From positions 1,487,001-1,551,000 of the forward strand of contig NZ_CP033580.1 in NCBI RefSeq assembly GCF_003722315.1: a DNA stretch of 64,000 nt. Direction: 5' to 3'. The position numbers and the translations under genes were made by a program. The notes below the pieces were generated by a model. That model was not told the DNA's origin, ran no database searches, and saw only the letters and a program-made list of their open reading frames with translations. The DNA comes from Thermoanaerobacter ethanolicus JW 200. Lineage in GTDB: Bacteria > Bacillota > Thermoanaerobacteria > Thermoanaerobacterales > Thermoanaerobacteraceae. Each line of letters starts with the position of its first letter. The stretch's first letter is position 1. This document shows positions 1 through 7,295 of the stretch, one piece after another.

Positions 1-12
1 AGAGGTGTTAGT

Positions 13-618
13 ATGCCTTATTTTTCAAAAAAACAGCAATATGCTATAGTTGTTATATTATGCTTTATATTGGCATTTTCAGGATATGTAATTTACAAAA
101 ATTATAAATTAAAAAATGAATTTGTCGTCAATGCAAGCAATGAGAGTGTGCCAGTGGAAAGAATTGTAGAGAGTGAAGAGAAGAAAGAAAAGCCTTTGGA
201 AATAAAAGTATATGTAACAGGATTAGTAAAAAATCCAGGAGTCTACACTATGAAAGAAGGAGAAAGGATTATAGATGCTATAAATAAAGCAGGAGGACCT
301 TTGGAAGAAGCAGACCTCACAAATATAAATCTCGCGCAAAAAGTTAAGGATGAACAAATGATAATAGTTCCAAAAAAGGGTGAAACAAATAATATTTCTC
401 CTACTAGTACAATACAGAAAAATGAAAAAATAAATATAAATACTGCGACTAAAGAAGAATTGCAAACTTTGCCAGGAATAGGACCTGTGACGGCTGAAAG
501 GATAATCGAATTTAGAGAAAATAAAGGTTCTTTTAAAAAAATTGAAGACATAATGAATGTTCCGAGAATAGGTCCTAAAATGTTTGAACAGATAAAAGAC
601 AAGATTACTGTGGACTAG
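13..618 (+). CDS. comEA: ComEA-like competence DNA-binding protein
   Basis: Membrane-anchored DNA receptor for natural transformation; it binds incoming double-stranded DNA outside the membrane and feeds it to the ComEC channel. The 201-aa protein has one N-terminal membrane segment (about residues 9-27), an SLBB-type domain (about 64-120) and a C-terminal pair of helix-hairpin-helix motifs (about 138-201, with ININTATKEEL and LPGIGPVTAERI). The order and length are typical of ComEA. The start is preceded by AGAGGTG a few bases upstream. comEC lies about 10.5 kb downstream rather than in the same operon as in Bacillus, so the competence genes are split here. No comEB is seen in the window. 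Confidence 0.93.
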   Translation: MPYFSKKQQYAIVVILCFILAFSGYVIYKNYKLKNEFVVNASNESVPVERIVESEEKKEKPLEIKVYVTGLVKNPGVYTMKEGERIIDAINKAGGPLEEADLTNINLAQKVKDEQMIIVPKKGETNNISPTSTIQKNEKININTATKEELQTLPGIGPVTAERIIEFRENKGSFKKIEDIMNVPRIGPKMFEQIKDKITVD

Positions 619-674
619 TTAATGTTAAATAGTTCCATGTAGAACAAAAAATGCTATATTAAATGAGGGGTTTT

Positions 675-1733
675 ATGAAAAAGTTGATAGCTATTATAAT
701 TGGGAGTATATTTTTATTTAATTTTATACTAGTACCAGCGCAAAGTGATACTTCTTCGGATTTTGATAAGGCGAAGGAGGAGGAACAAAAGCTTGTATTA
801 GAGCTATTAAATCTTGAGGTAGAAAGGCTTAAAACCCAAAAGTCTTTAGAAGATTTAGCAATAGAGATTGAAAATTTAACTGTAGCTATTCAGGAAAAAT
901 CTAAAGAAATACAAATGGTAGATAAAGACATAGAAAAGGAAAAAGAAATAATAAAGACTTGGTTTAGGTTTTTGTATATGGATGGAACAAATGCTATATT
1001 ATCACTTCTGCTTATGTCACAAAATTCCAGCGAATTATTGCATAGGCTTATTTACATAGACATTGTAACCAATTATTTTTACAATAAACTAGAAAATTTA
1101 AATAAGCTTGTAAACTATAAAAGAGAAGAGGAAAATAGATTAACCTCTCAAAGATCGCAGCTTATAGAAAAACAAAAAGAACAAATAGAATTGCTAAAAA
1201 AAATAGACGAATTAAAGTTAGCTAAAAGCCAAATGTTAGAAGAGATAAAAAAGAAAATTGCCAATTATCAAAAAATATTTGCAATGGCTGATAATTTGGA
1301 CAAAATGTTTCCTTCTTTAGATTATTTATTAAGCCACCTTTCTCAATTTCCATGGGATACTTTGGAGTATAAGGATTTGAGTTTTTCCTTTTTTAGCGTA
1401 TCAGCTTCTTTTACTGATGTTGATGTAACAAAGATGATACGCTCTTACAGTGACAAGTTAAAAGATGTAACAGTATCTTTTAGTAGAGAAAGTTTTGAAA
1501 TAAAAGATGATGATTCATACACTTTAAAAGGCAATTTTGCGATAGAAGATAACAAAATTAAATTGTTAATAAATTCTCTAAATATAGGAGATATAAAAAT
1601 TGGCGGCCAGTTGCTTCAAAAAATTCTTTATGGCTATGACACGACTATAAACATTAAAATTCCTGTTGAAGGATTTAAATTAAAAAAGGTGGAGGCAGAA
1701 AAAGGCTATGTAAAGTTTACTTTAGAAAAATAG
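675..1733 (+). CDS. secreted coiled-coil protein, PcsB-like N-terminal domain only
   Basis: Function unknown. The 352-aa product has a signal peptide or membrane anchor (about residues 3-20), then a long charged heptad-rich coiled coil to about residue 200, and a C-terminal beta-rich region of unknown fold. The coiled coil, with a KTWFRFLYMDGT-like segment in its middle, resembles the regulatory coiled-coil domain of PcsB/EnvC-type murein hydrolases and their activators, but no CHAP, NlpC/P60 or LytM catalytic domain follows. The start at 675 is chosen because GAGGGG at 667-670 is well placed for it; an ATG at 663 overlaps that site. The gene is convergent with the next one, only 4 bp apart. 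Confidence 0.7.
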   Translation: MKKLIAIIIGSIFLFNFILVPAQSDTSSDFDKAKEEEQKLVLELLNLEVERLKTQKSLEDLAIEIENLTVAIQEKSKEIQMVDKDIEKEKEIIKTWFRFLYMDGTNAILSLLLMSQNSSELLHRLIYIDIVTNYFYNKLENLNKLVNYKREEENRLTSQRSQLIEKQKEQIELLKKIDELKLAKSQMLEEIKKKIANYQKIFAMADNLDKMFPSLDYLLSHLSQFPWDTLEYKDLSFSFFSVSASFTDVDVTKMIRSYSDKLKDVTVSFSRESFEIKDDDSYTLKGNFAIEDNKIKLLINSLNIGDIKIGGQLLQKILYGYDTTINIKIPVEGFKLKKVEAEKGYVKFTLEK

Positions 1734-1737
1734 TTTT

Positions 1738-2211
1738 TTATAAAACTTCTTTTTTAGAATGGGCAATTCTGGCACAAGCCGCGGCGATTATTGCAGCTAC
1801 TAAGTCATCAATAAAAGTATTACACTTTTTTTCTTTATTTTCATTAAGTTTTCCTATTATGCCGGGTTTTACTTTATCAAGATATCCAAAATTAGTAAGA
1901 CCTATAGAACCATAAACATTTGTAATGCTTAAGGCTAAAATTTCGTCAATGCCGTATAAGGGTTCATCTTTTTTTAAAATGGACAAAAGAGGTTCTTCTA
2001 ACATGTCTTTTTCTGCTAATTTGTCTAAAGCGATTCCTGTCAAGATTGCATTTTGAACTTCCCTTTTCTCAAGTACATGATGTAAATTTTCTATACATTC
2101 CTCTATTGTTAAATCATCATAATACTTTTTTTGTAAGTCTAATACTAATACTGCCATATCTTCTAAAGTAACTCCTCTTTCTTCTAAAAGGTTTATAGCA
2201 ATATCTTTCAT
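1738..2211 (-). CDS. PgpA-family protein (phosphatidylglycerophosphatase A-like, YutG-type)
   Basis: The 157-aa protein matches the short PgpA/YutG family in length and in its C-terminal half, where the NTFIDDLVAA segment carries the conserved acidic motif. Family members hydrolyse phosphatidylglycerophosphate to phosphatidylglycerol, but the short soluble Firmicute versions lack clear membrane segments and have less certain roles, so the exact substrate is inferred. The ribosome binding site AAAGGAG stands upstream of the ATG at 2211. The gene is divergent from the gltX promoter and its 3' end faces the coiled-coil gene. Confidence 0.78.
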   Translation of the reverse strand: MKDIAINLLEERGVTLEDMAVLVLDLQKKYYDDLTIEECIENLHHVLEKREVQNAILTGIALDKLAEKDMLEEPLLSILKKDEPLYGIDEILALSITNVYGSIGLTNFGYLDKVKPGIIGKLNENKEKKCNTFIDDLVAAIIAAACARIAHSKKEVL

Positions 2212-2278
2212 TTTAACAGCTCCTTTTTTAAGTTTATAGTATGATTATATCACAAATTTTTGATGAAATACTTCTTTG

Positions 2279-2307
2279 TTGAAAAAACACTTCAATTAAA
2301 GTATAAT
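2279..2307 (+). promoter_or_regulatory. probable native gltX promoter, now cut off from gltX by an IS
   Basis: TTGAAA at 2279-2284 and TATAAT at 2302-2307 are separated by 17 bp, a near-consensus housekeeping promoter pointing right. The insertion element begins 16 bp after the -10 box. The next rightward gene is gltX, 1.7 kb away across the element. Confidence 0.7.
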
Positions 2308-2311
2308 CAAA

Positions 2312-2323
2312 ATAGTTTAAACT
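2312..2323 (+). repeat. left target-site duplication of the IS1182-like element
   Basis: The 12-bp sequence ATAGTTTAAACT here recurs at 3968-3979, directly abutting both ends of the element. It contains the palindrome AGTTTAAACT, consistent with a duplicated palindromic target. Confidence 0.75.
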
Positions 2324-3967
2324 AGGGATGTGCAAAATTAATTAAAATAATCATAATCAAAAACCAAAATATGTATTACATACAATATATAGTAATCAAC
2401 ACTGACAATCAAACATAAAGGAAGTGGTAAGGGAAAAGAAAAGACAAAAAGAGGAGCTAAAAAAGGGCATAAATATCCTGTAGAAGTCAAATGTTAAAAA
2501 ATGGCATGAAATAGATTCAATAAAAATTAGGCCGATTGCATCAAAGCAACAAGAGATCTAAACTCATCATATTTGCCCAATTTAATAGCTACAATAGCGA
2601 CAGTAAGCAAAGTAATATGGCCAAAAGTATTAAGGTTGCTCACAGAATTAATATTTCTAACATAAGCCTTTTCAAAATCCAGAGCTTTAAAGCGGGAATT
2701 ATATCTTTCTGATTCAATTCTCAATTTGTAGACGGCCTTAAAATATAGGGAGTCTCTATTAATAGAGGACCTATAATCAGAAGATATAATAGCATACTTA
2801 GTACAGCCTCTATGCTTTTTGCCATTAAAATATTTAGGATGATTTATAGGGCAGGCAGAATCATCCTTAGAATTACAGAACTTGCAAACAAATTTTTGCT
2901 TAATAAAACCATCAAAATATTGCTTGCCATCTTTAAGCATTTTAATACCCGCTTCACAGACCATATAACCATCATCAGTCAGAGGGGGATTTTTAGAATT
3001 ACGCTTGTTAAGAGGAATAAAGCAATGACCGTGGAGAATATTTCTAACATAATTATAAAGTTTCTTAACATCATAGCCTTTATCAGCAATAAAATTAACA
3101 TACTTAAGGTTAAACCACTTATTAGTCTTCTCAAGCAAAGATAAAGCGGCTTCAAAATCAGGGGCATCAGCGGGGGTAGTAGTTTCAGCGATGGGTAAAC
3201 CAGAGATAGCATCAACAATAATGTGATTTTTATAGCCCCAATAAAACTTATAGCGTTTATTAGAAGAATCGTTAGAAGCAGAATAAACGCCTAATTTACA
3301 ATCCTTATCTGACTTAGGCTGATTATCTTTAGAGAATTTATTTTTAGAAAAAGACTTAGGGTTATTTAACTTAGTGTTAGCTTTAATAGGGGTAGAATCC
3401 ATGGAAATAAACTCACCGGAGATAATACCCATATTTTTGAGGATATTGACCTGATTTTGAAAAATAGAGGTCAAATAATCATGAGAGAAGTCATTAATAA
3501 AACGGCGAAAAGTCCAATAAGAAGGAAGAGGTTTAGAAATGTCGAAGCCACAAAGATGAGCAATGATAAGATTATTGCGGAGATAATCTAAAAGGTCAGA
3601 AATTGTGCCGAATCTTTCAGCTTTCATGACAATAAAAGCTCTAAAAAGTGCATGGTGAGAATAACCCTTACGGCCAGGACTAGAGGAAGGGAATTCAGGT
3701 ATTGAAGACAGGTCAAGATTTTCAAACATAGAAGAATAGAAATCAATTTTAGACTGAGAGGTAAAGAGTTCAGGTATATTTAAAAGCAATTGAAGCTGGT
3801 ACATGTAGGATTTCCTCCTTCTTAAAAAATTTTTTATAGTGTATATATAATAATTCGACAAATGGGAGGGGAAATCCTACATAAAAGATAAAAAATTCAA
3901 GAGTGATAGGAAAAAAGTATGTCTGTAGAATGGCTTAAATTAAGGCTTCTGAATTTTGCACAAGTCT
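2324..3967. mobile_element. IS1182-like insertion sequence, 1644 bp
   Basis: An apparently complete element: short imperfect terminal inverted repeats sharing TGTGCAAAATT (left 2330-2340, right 3952-3962), one intact DDE transposase on the minus strand, and 12-bp direct repeats outside both ends. About 200 bp at the left end (2324-2526) holds no gene; I see only the terminal repeat there. The element sits between the gltX promoter and the gltX ribosome binding site. Family assignment rests on the transposase and has not been checked against an IS database. Confidence 0.8.
2527..3804 (-). CDS. DDE transposase of IS1182-like element
   Basis: The 425-aa transposase has an N-terminal DUF772-type region (about residues 25-115) followed by a DDE (RNase H-fold) catalytic domain. 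FISMDSTPIKAN gives the first catalytic Asp, NFIADKGYD the second Asp, and a Glu in the C-terminal RIESERYN segment fits the third. A cysteine-rich insert (CKFCNSKDDSACP) is typical of this group. The start at 3804 (MYQLQLLLN) is chosen because AAGGAGG lies about 9 bases upstream; a longer in-frame extension to 3861 has no such site. No frameshift or stop is seen, so the element may still be active. Confidence 0.85.
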   Translation of the reverse strand: MYQLQLLLNIPELFTSQSKIDFYSSMFENLDLSSIPEFPSSSPGRKGYSHHALFRAFIVMKAERFGTISDLLDYLRNNLIIAHLCGFDISKPLPSYWTFRRFINDFSHDYLTSIFQNQVNILKNMGIISGEFISMDSTPIKANTKLNNPKSFSKNKFSKDNQPKSDKDCKLGVYSASNDSSNKRYKFYWGYKNHIIVDAISGLPIAETTTPADAPDFEAALSLLEKTNKWFNLKYVNFIADKGYDVKKLYNYVRNILHGHCFIPLNKRNSKNPPLTDDGYMVCEAGIKMLKDGKQYFDGFIKQKFVCKFCNSKDDSACPINHPKYFNGKKHRGCTKYAIISSDYRSSINRDSLYFKAVYKLRIESERYNSRFKALDFEKAYVRNINSVSNLNTFGHITLLTVAIVAIKLGKYDEFRSLVALMQSA

Positions 3968-3979
3968 ATAGTTTAAACT
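3968..3979 (+). repeat. right target-site duplication of the IS1182-like element
   Basis: Exact copy of the 12-bp ATAGTTTAAACT found at 2312-2323. It lies 17 bp upstream of the gltX start codon, immediately before its ribosome binding site. Confidence 0.75.
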
Positions 3980-3996
3980 TATGAAGAGGTGATAAG

Positions 3997-5436
3997 ATGA
4001 GTGAAGTGAGAGTAAGATTTGCTCCAAGTCCTACAGGGAGTTTACATATAGGCGGTGCCAGAACTGCTCTCTTTAATTGGCTTTTTGCAAGGCACAATGG
4101 AGGAAAATTTATTTTAAGGGTGGACGATACTGACCTACAAAGGTCTACAGAAGAATCTATGAAAGGAATACTTGAAGGACTTAGATGGTTAGGTATTGAT
4201 TGGGATGAAGGACCTATTTACCAATCGCAAAGGATAGAAGAATATAGAAAATTTGCAAATAAATTATTAGAGGAAGGAAAGGCTTACTACTGTTTTTGCA
4301 CAAAAGAAGAGTTAGAGGAAATGAGAAAACAGGCAGAAAAAGAAGGTAGGCCTCCAATGTATACGGGAAAATGTAGAAATTTGACCAAAGAGCAAATAGA
4401 GGAGCATTTAAGGCAAGGGAGAAAACCTGTAATAAGGTTAAAAGTGCCTCAACAAGGGAAGACAGTAGTTCACGACGTAATAAGAGGGGATGTAGAGTTT
4501 GATAATTCCACCTTTGATGACTTTATAATTATGAAATCAGACAATATGCCTACTTATAATTTTGCTACTGTGGTGGATGATTACCAAATGGGAATAACTC
4601 ATGTTATACGGGCAGAGGAACATTTGTCAAATACTCCAAAGCAAATATTAATTTATGAGGCTTTAGGCGTAGAAATTCCTCAATTTGCCCATGTGTCTAT
4701 GGTTTTAGCTCCTGATAGGAGTAAACTTAGTAAAAGACATGGAGCGACTTCTGTGCAGGAGTTTAGAGACCAGGGGTATCTTCCTGAAGCAATTGTAAAT
4801 TATATAACCTTGCTGGGATGGATGCCAAAAGATGGGGAAGAAATTTTTGATGTGTCAAAAAGCATAAAAGAATTTACTTTAGAAAGGGTATCAAAAAATC
4901 CAGCTGTTTACGATGTACAAAAGCTGACTTGGATAAACGGCCATTACATAAGGAATTATGATCTAGATAAATTAACTGAAGCAGTTATCCCATTTCTGAA
5001 AGCTAAAAACTTAATTAGGGAGGATTTCGATTATGATTATATCAAAAAAATAGTAAGTGCAGTAAGAGAAAGGGAAAAAACTCTTGTGGATATAGCTGAT
5101 GCCATGAGCTATTATTTTACAGAAGTTAACGAATATGAGGAAAAAGGAGTTAAAAAGTATTTTACTAAAGAAAAAGTTGTGGATATCCTAAAAAAAGCAG
5201 TAGTGACTTTAAAAGAAATCGAGCCTTTTAATAAATTTACAACTGAGGAAGCCTATCGCAAACTTGTGGAGGAATTGCAAATATCCAGTGGTGAACTTTT
5301 CCATCCTACGAGATTAGCTATTTCGGGTAGAACTTTTGGACCAGGACTATTTGACATAATGGAACTTTTGGGAAAAGAAAGAACTATAGAGAGAATTGAA
5401 AAAGCCATAGATTTTATTGAAAAGATGAGGAAATAA
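3997..5436 (+). CDS. gltX: glutamyl-tRNA synthetase
   Basis: Class I aminoacyl-tRNA synthetase that charges tRNA-Glu (and possibly tRNA-Gln in organisms using the amidotransferase route). The 479-aa length fits bacterial GluRS. The HIGH-type motif is in [12 protein letters not shown] (His17) and the KMSKS-type motif is KLSKR at about residues 243-247. The GAAGAGGTG ribosome binding site lies just upstream of the ATG. The promoter most likely serving it lies on the far side of the IS1182-like element, so its transcription must now read through the element or use a promoter inside it. No T-box leader is present in the short remaining 5' region. tRNA-Glu itself is encoded nearby on the other strand. 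Confidence 0.97.
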   Translation: MSEVRVRFAPSPTGSLHIGGARTALFNWLFARHNGGKFILRVDDTDLQRSTEESMKGILEGLRWLGIDWDEGPIYQSQRIEEYRKFANKLLEEGKAYYCFCTKEELEEMRKQAEKEGRPPMYTGKCRNLTKEQIEEHLRQGRKPVIRLKVPQQGKTVVHDVIRGDVEFDNSTFDDFIIMKSDNMPTYNFATVVDDYQMGITHVIRAEEHLSNTPKQILIYEALGVEIPQFAHVSMVLAPDRSKLSKRHGATSVQEFRDQGYLPEAIVNYITLLGWMPKDGEEIFDVSKSIKEFTLERVSKNPAVYDVQKLTWINGHYIRNYDLDKLTEAVIPFLKAKNLIREDFDYDYIKKIVSAVREREKTLVDIADAMSYYFTEVNEYEEKGVKKYFTKEKVVDILKKAVVTLKEIEPFNKFTTEEAYRKLVEELQISSGELFHPTRLAISGRTFGPGLFDIMELLGKERTIERIEKAIDFIEKMRK

Positions 5437-5477
5437 CAAAAATATTGCCATAGTGTATAATTTTTACTACTATAGAC

Positions 5478-5514
5478 AATAGTATTACCCTTATAAGGGT
5501 GATACTATTATTTT
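5478..5514 (+). terminator. intrinsic terminator after gltX
   Basis: Arms 5478-5492 and 5495-5509 (AATAGTATTACCCTT and its complement with one G-U pair) form a 15-bp stem with a very tight loop, followed by ATTTT. It lies 42 bp after the gltX stop. Confidence 0.8.
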
Positions 5515-5537
5515 AACCCATGAAAGGGTGATACCAC

Positions 5538-5727
5538 GTGTATACAGTGATAACAGGCGACATAATTGGTTCAAGAAAACTGTTGGCAAAGGGGATTAAA
5601 TTCCATCGCAAGATATAAAGAGTTAGATGATAAAAATTTTGCAGAATACTATTTAATAGGGACAATGAGTAGCATGCTTATAGCTATTTTTGGAGGTTTA
5701 CTGATAAAAGCTATATTAAAAATATAA
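5538..5727 (+). pseudogene. deletion scar: SatD-like N-terminus fused to the tail of another gene
   Basis: A GTG at 5538 behind AAAGGGTGAT opens a frame reading VYTVITGDIIGSRKL, which resembles the N-terminus of SatD-family proteins, but it drifts after about 20 residues and stops at about 5618. A second frame, overlapping from about 5605, runs to a stop at 5725-5727 and reads like the last ~40 residues of another protein, ending in a membrane helix (MLIAIFGGLLIKAILKI). The simplest reading is an internal deletion that removed most of two adjacent genes. The identity of the second gene is not established; in related genomes satD often neighbours a DUF3307 membrane protein, which is a guess here. 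Confidence 0.5.
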
Positions 5728-5763
5728 AAGGCATCCACAGATGCCTTTTTCTCAATTTGATAT

Positions 5764-5839
5764 TGGTAGCCCCAAGGGGACTCGAACCCCTGTCTTCGCC
5801 GTGAGAGGGCGATGTCCTAGGCCGCTAGACGATGGGGCC
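5764..5839 (-). tRNA. tRNA-Glu (anticodon CTC)
   Basis: 76 nt with encoded CCA. On the minus strand the acceptor stem GGCCCCA pairs with TGGGGCT (one G-U), the T loop carries GGTTCGAGTCC, and the anticodon loop CTCTCAC gives CTC. The overall sequence is close to the classic bacterial tRNA-Glu pattern (TCGTCTAGCGGCCTAGGACA). Confidence 0.95.
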
Positions 5840-5843
5840 AAAA

Positions 5844-5917
5844 TGGCTGCCGAACTAGGACTCGAACCTAGACTAGATGATCCAGAGTCACCTGTGCTAC
5901 CATTACACCATTCGGCA
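5844..5917 (-). tRNA. tRNA-Gln (anticodon CTG)
   Basis: 74 nt with encoded CCA, first gene of a two-tRNA minus-strand unit with tRNA-Glu 4 nt downstream. The acceptor stem TGCCGAA pairs with TTCGGCA, and the anticodon stem GGTGA/TCATC encloses CTCTGGA, giving CTG. T arm contains GGTTCGAGTCC. Confidence 0.95.
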
Positions 5918-5934
5918 GCGCCTCGACGAAAGTA

Positions 5935-5963
5935 ATTATAACATAGGTTTTATAATTTGACAA
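5935..5963 (-). promoter_or_regulatory. promoter of the tRNA-Gln/tRNA-Glu unit
   Basis: Read on the minus strand, TTGTCA (5958-5963) and a perfect TATAAT (5935-5940) are 17 bp apart, 17 bp before the tRNA-Gln 5' end. Confidence 0.85.
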
Positions 5964-6016
5964 TACCCCTCACATTTTTTTAAATTTTGTTTAATTCTTA
6001 AAATTTAATTTGATTA

Positions 6017-6045
6017 TTTACAATTCTGTGTAAATGATTTATAAT
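6017..6045 (+). promoter_or_regulatory. promoter of the ferredoxin gene
   Basis: TTTACA (6017-6022), 17 bp spacer, TATAAT (6040-6045); the ferredoxin ATG is 40 bp downstream. Confidence 0.8.
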
Positions 6046-6085
6046 TTTTGTGGAGCTACATACTGTATACAGGGAGGGAAAATTG

Positions 6086-6256
6086 ATGGCACATTATATC
6101 ACTGATGAATGTATAAGCTGCGGAGCTTGTGCGGCAGAATGCCCGGTAGATGCTATTCATGAAGGGGATGGAAAATACGAGATTGACCCTGATACTTGCA
6201 TTGACTGTGGTGCTTGTGAAGCTGTGTGTCCAACTGGTGCTATAAAAGCTGAATAA
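6086..6256 (+). CDS. 2[4Fe-4S] ferredoxin
   Basis: Small clostridial-type ferredoxin (56 aa) that carries low-potential electrons between, for example, pyruvate:ferredoxin oxidoreductase and hydrogenase. Two cysteine clusters are complete: CISCGACAAECP (about residues 9-20) and CIDCGACEAVCP (about 37-48), each CxxCxxCxxxCP. The start at 6086 follows GGGAGGG by a normal distance and gives the standard N-terminus MAHYITDEC; an upstream in-frame extension would be atypical. It is monocistronic, with its own promoter and terminator. Confidence 0.96.
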   Translation: MAHYITDECISCGACAAECPVDAIHEGDGKYEIDPDTCIDCGACEAVCPTGAIKAE

Positions 6257-6266
6257 ATTTGAAGAA

Positions 6267-6290
6267 AGCCTCACTTTGTGGGGCTTTTTA
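6267..6290 (+). terminator. intrinsic terminator after ferredoxin
   Basis: AGCCTCAC (6267-6274) pairs with GTGGGGCT (6278-6285) around a TTT loop and is followed by TTTT. Confidence 0.85.
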
Positions 6291-6298
6291 CATTTCAA

Positions 6299-6327
6299 TT
6301 GACTAAAGCTATTTAAAGTGATAAAAT
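6299..6327 (+). promoter_or_regulatory. promoter of ilvE
   Basis: TTGACT (6299-6304), 17 bp spacer, TAAAAT (6322-6327), 42 bp before the ilvE start. Confidence 0.7.
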
Positions 6328-6368
6328 CTTACTAAATTAATTTTGCGATAAAGGAGGAGTCATAAGTT

Positions 6369-7244
6369 ATGGGGTTAGTATATGTGAATGGAGAATTTGT
6401 AGACAGTGAAAAAGCTTCAGTCTCGGTTTTTGACCATGGCTATCTTTATGGGGATGGTATTTTTGAGGGCATAAGGGCTTATGATGGAGTTATATTCAAA
6501 CTTGATGAGCACTTAAAAAGGCTTTATAGTATGGCAAAAGCTCTTCTTCTCGACATTCCTATGACGATGGAGGAGATGAAAGAAAAAGTTGTTGAAACGG
6601 TAAGAGTTAATAATTTAAGGGATGCCTATATAAGGCTTGTAGTATCAAGAGGAAAAGGTGATTTAGGCCTTGACCCATATAAATGTCCTAAACCTACTGT
6701 TGTTATAATTGCTGATAAGATTACTTTGTATCCTGAATCTATGTATCAAAACGGTTTAAAAATTATTACTTCTACTTATAGAAGAAATTCTATTCAGGCT
6801 TTAGATCCCCAGATAAAGTCATTAAATTATTTAAACAATATTCTTGCAAAAATTGAAGCAGTAAAAGCAGGGTATCCTGAAGCTCTTATACTAAACCAAG
6901 AAGGATATGTAGCTGAATGTACTGGTGACAATATTTTTATAGTTTCAAATGGCACCTTGTATTCTCCTCCTTCGACAGTAGGAGCATTAGGAGGAATTAC
7001 AAGGGCTACTGTAATTGATATAGCAAAGCAATTAGGAATCCCTTTTGAAGAAAGGTATTTTTCCTTGTTTAACGTGTATACTGCAGATGAATGTTTCTTG
7101 ACAGGTACAGCTGCTGAAGCAATACCAGTGGTAGAAGTAGATCATAGGGTAATAGGAGATGGAAAACCTGGTCCCATAACGAAAAAGATAATAGAAGAGT
7201 TTAGAAAACTTACTCCTGTTTTAGGAACAAAAGTTTATGAATAA
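6369..7244 (+). CDS. ilvE: branched-chain amino acid aminotransferase
   Basis: Class IV PLP-dependent aminotransferase (291 aa) that interconverts branched-chain 2-oxo acids and valine, leucine or isoleucine using glutamate. The N-terminus has the family pattern YVNGEFVDSEKASVSVFDHG followed by GDGIFEGIR; the PLP lysine lies in IKSLNYLNN; the C-terminal ECFLTGTAAEAIPV motif binds the cofactor phosphate. Strong AAAGGAGG upstream of the ATG. Not linked to other ilv genes here. D-amino acid aminotransferases share the fold, but the motifs favour IlvE. Confidence 0.93.
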   Translation: MGLVYVNGEFVDSEKASVSVFDHGYLYGDGIFEGIRAYDGVIFKLDEHLKRLYSMAKALLLDIPMTMEEMKEKVVETVRVNNLRDAYIRLVVSRGKGDLGLDPYKCPKPTVVIIADKITLYPESMYQNGLKIITSTYRRNSIQALDPQIKSLNYLNNILAKIEAVKAGYPEALILNQEGYVAECTGDNIFIVSNGTLYSPPSTVGALGGITRATVIDIAKQLGIPFEERYFSLFNVYTADECFLTGTAAEAIPVVEVDHRVIGDGKPGPITKKIIEEFRKLTPVLGTKVYE

Positions 7245-7277
7245 GAATTGCATGGATGACTTCCATGCAATTCTTAT
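7241..7277 (+). terminator. perfect 16-bp hairpin overlapping the ilvE stop
   Basis: ATAAGAATTGCATGGA (7241-7256) is followed after a 5-nt loop by its exact reverse complement (7262-7277). The left arm begins inside the last codons of ilvE. There is no T-run after it, so it could be an RNA 3'-end stabiliser or a weak terminator rather than a classical intrinsic terminator. Confidence 0.6.
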
Positions 7278-7295
7278 AAAGAAGGGATGATTTTT

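Noticed and set aside
5741-5935. Open frame across the two tRNA genes on the plus strand
   Set aside because: It is antisense to tRNA-Glu and tRNA-Gln and has no ribosome binding site; the tRNA structures explain the sequence.
7257-7295. Riboswitch between ilvE and the AlaX-like gene
   Set aside because: The region holds only a simple hairpin arm and the ribosome binding site.
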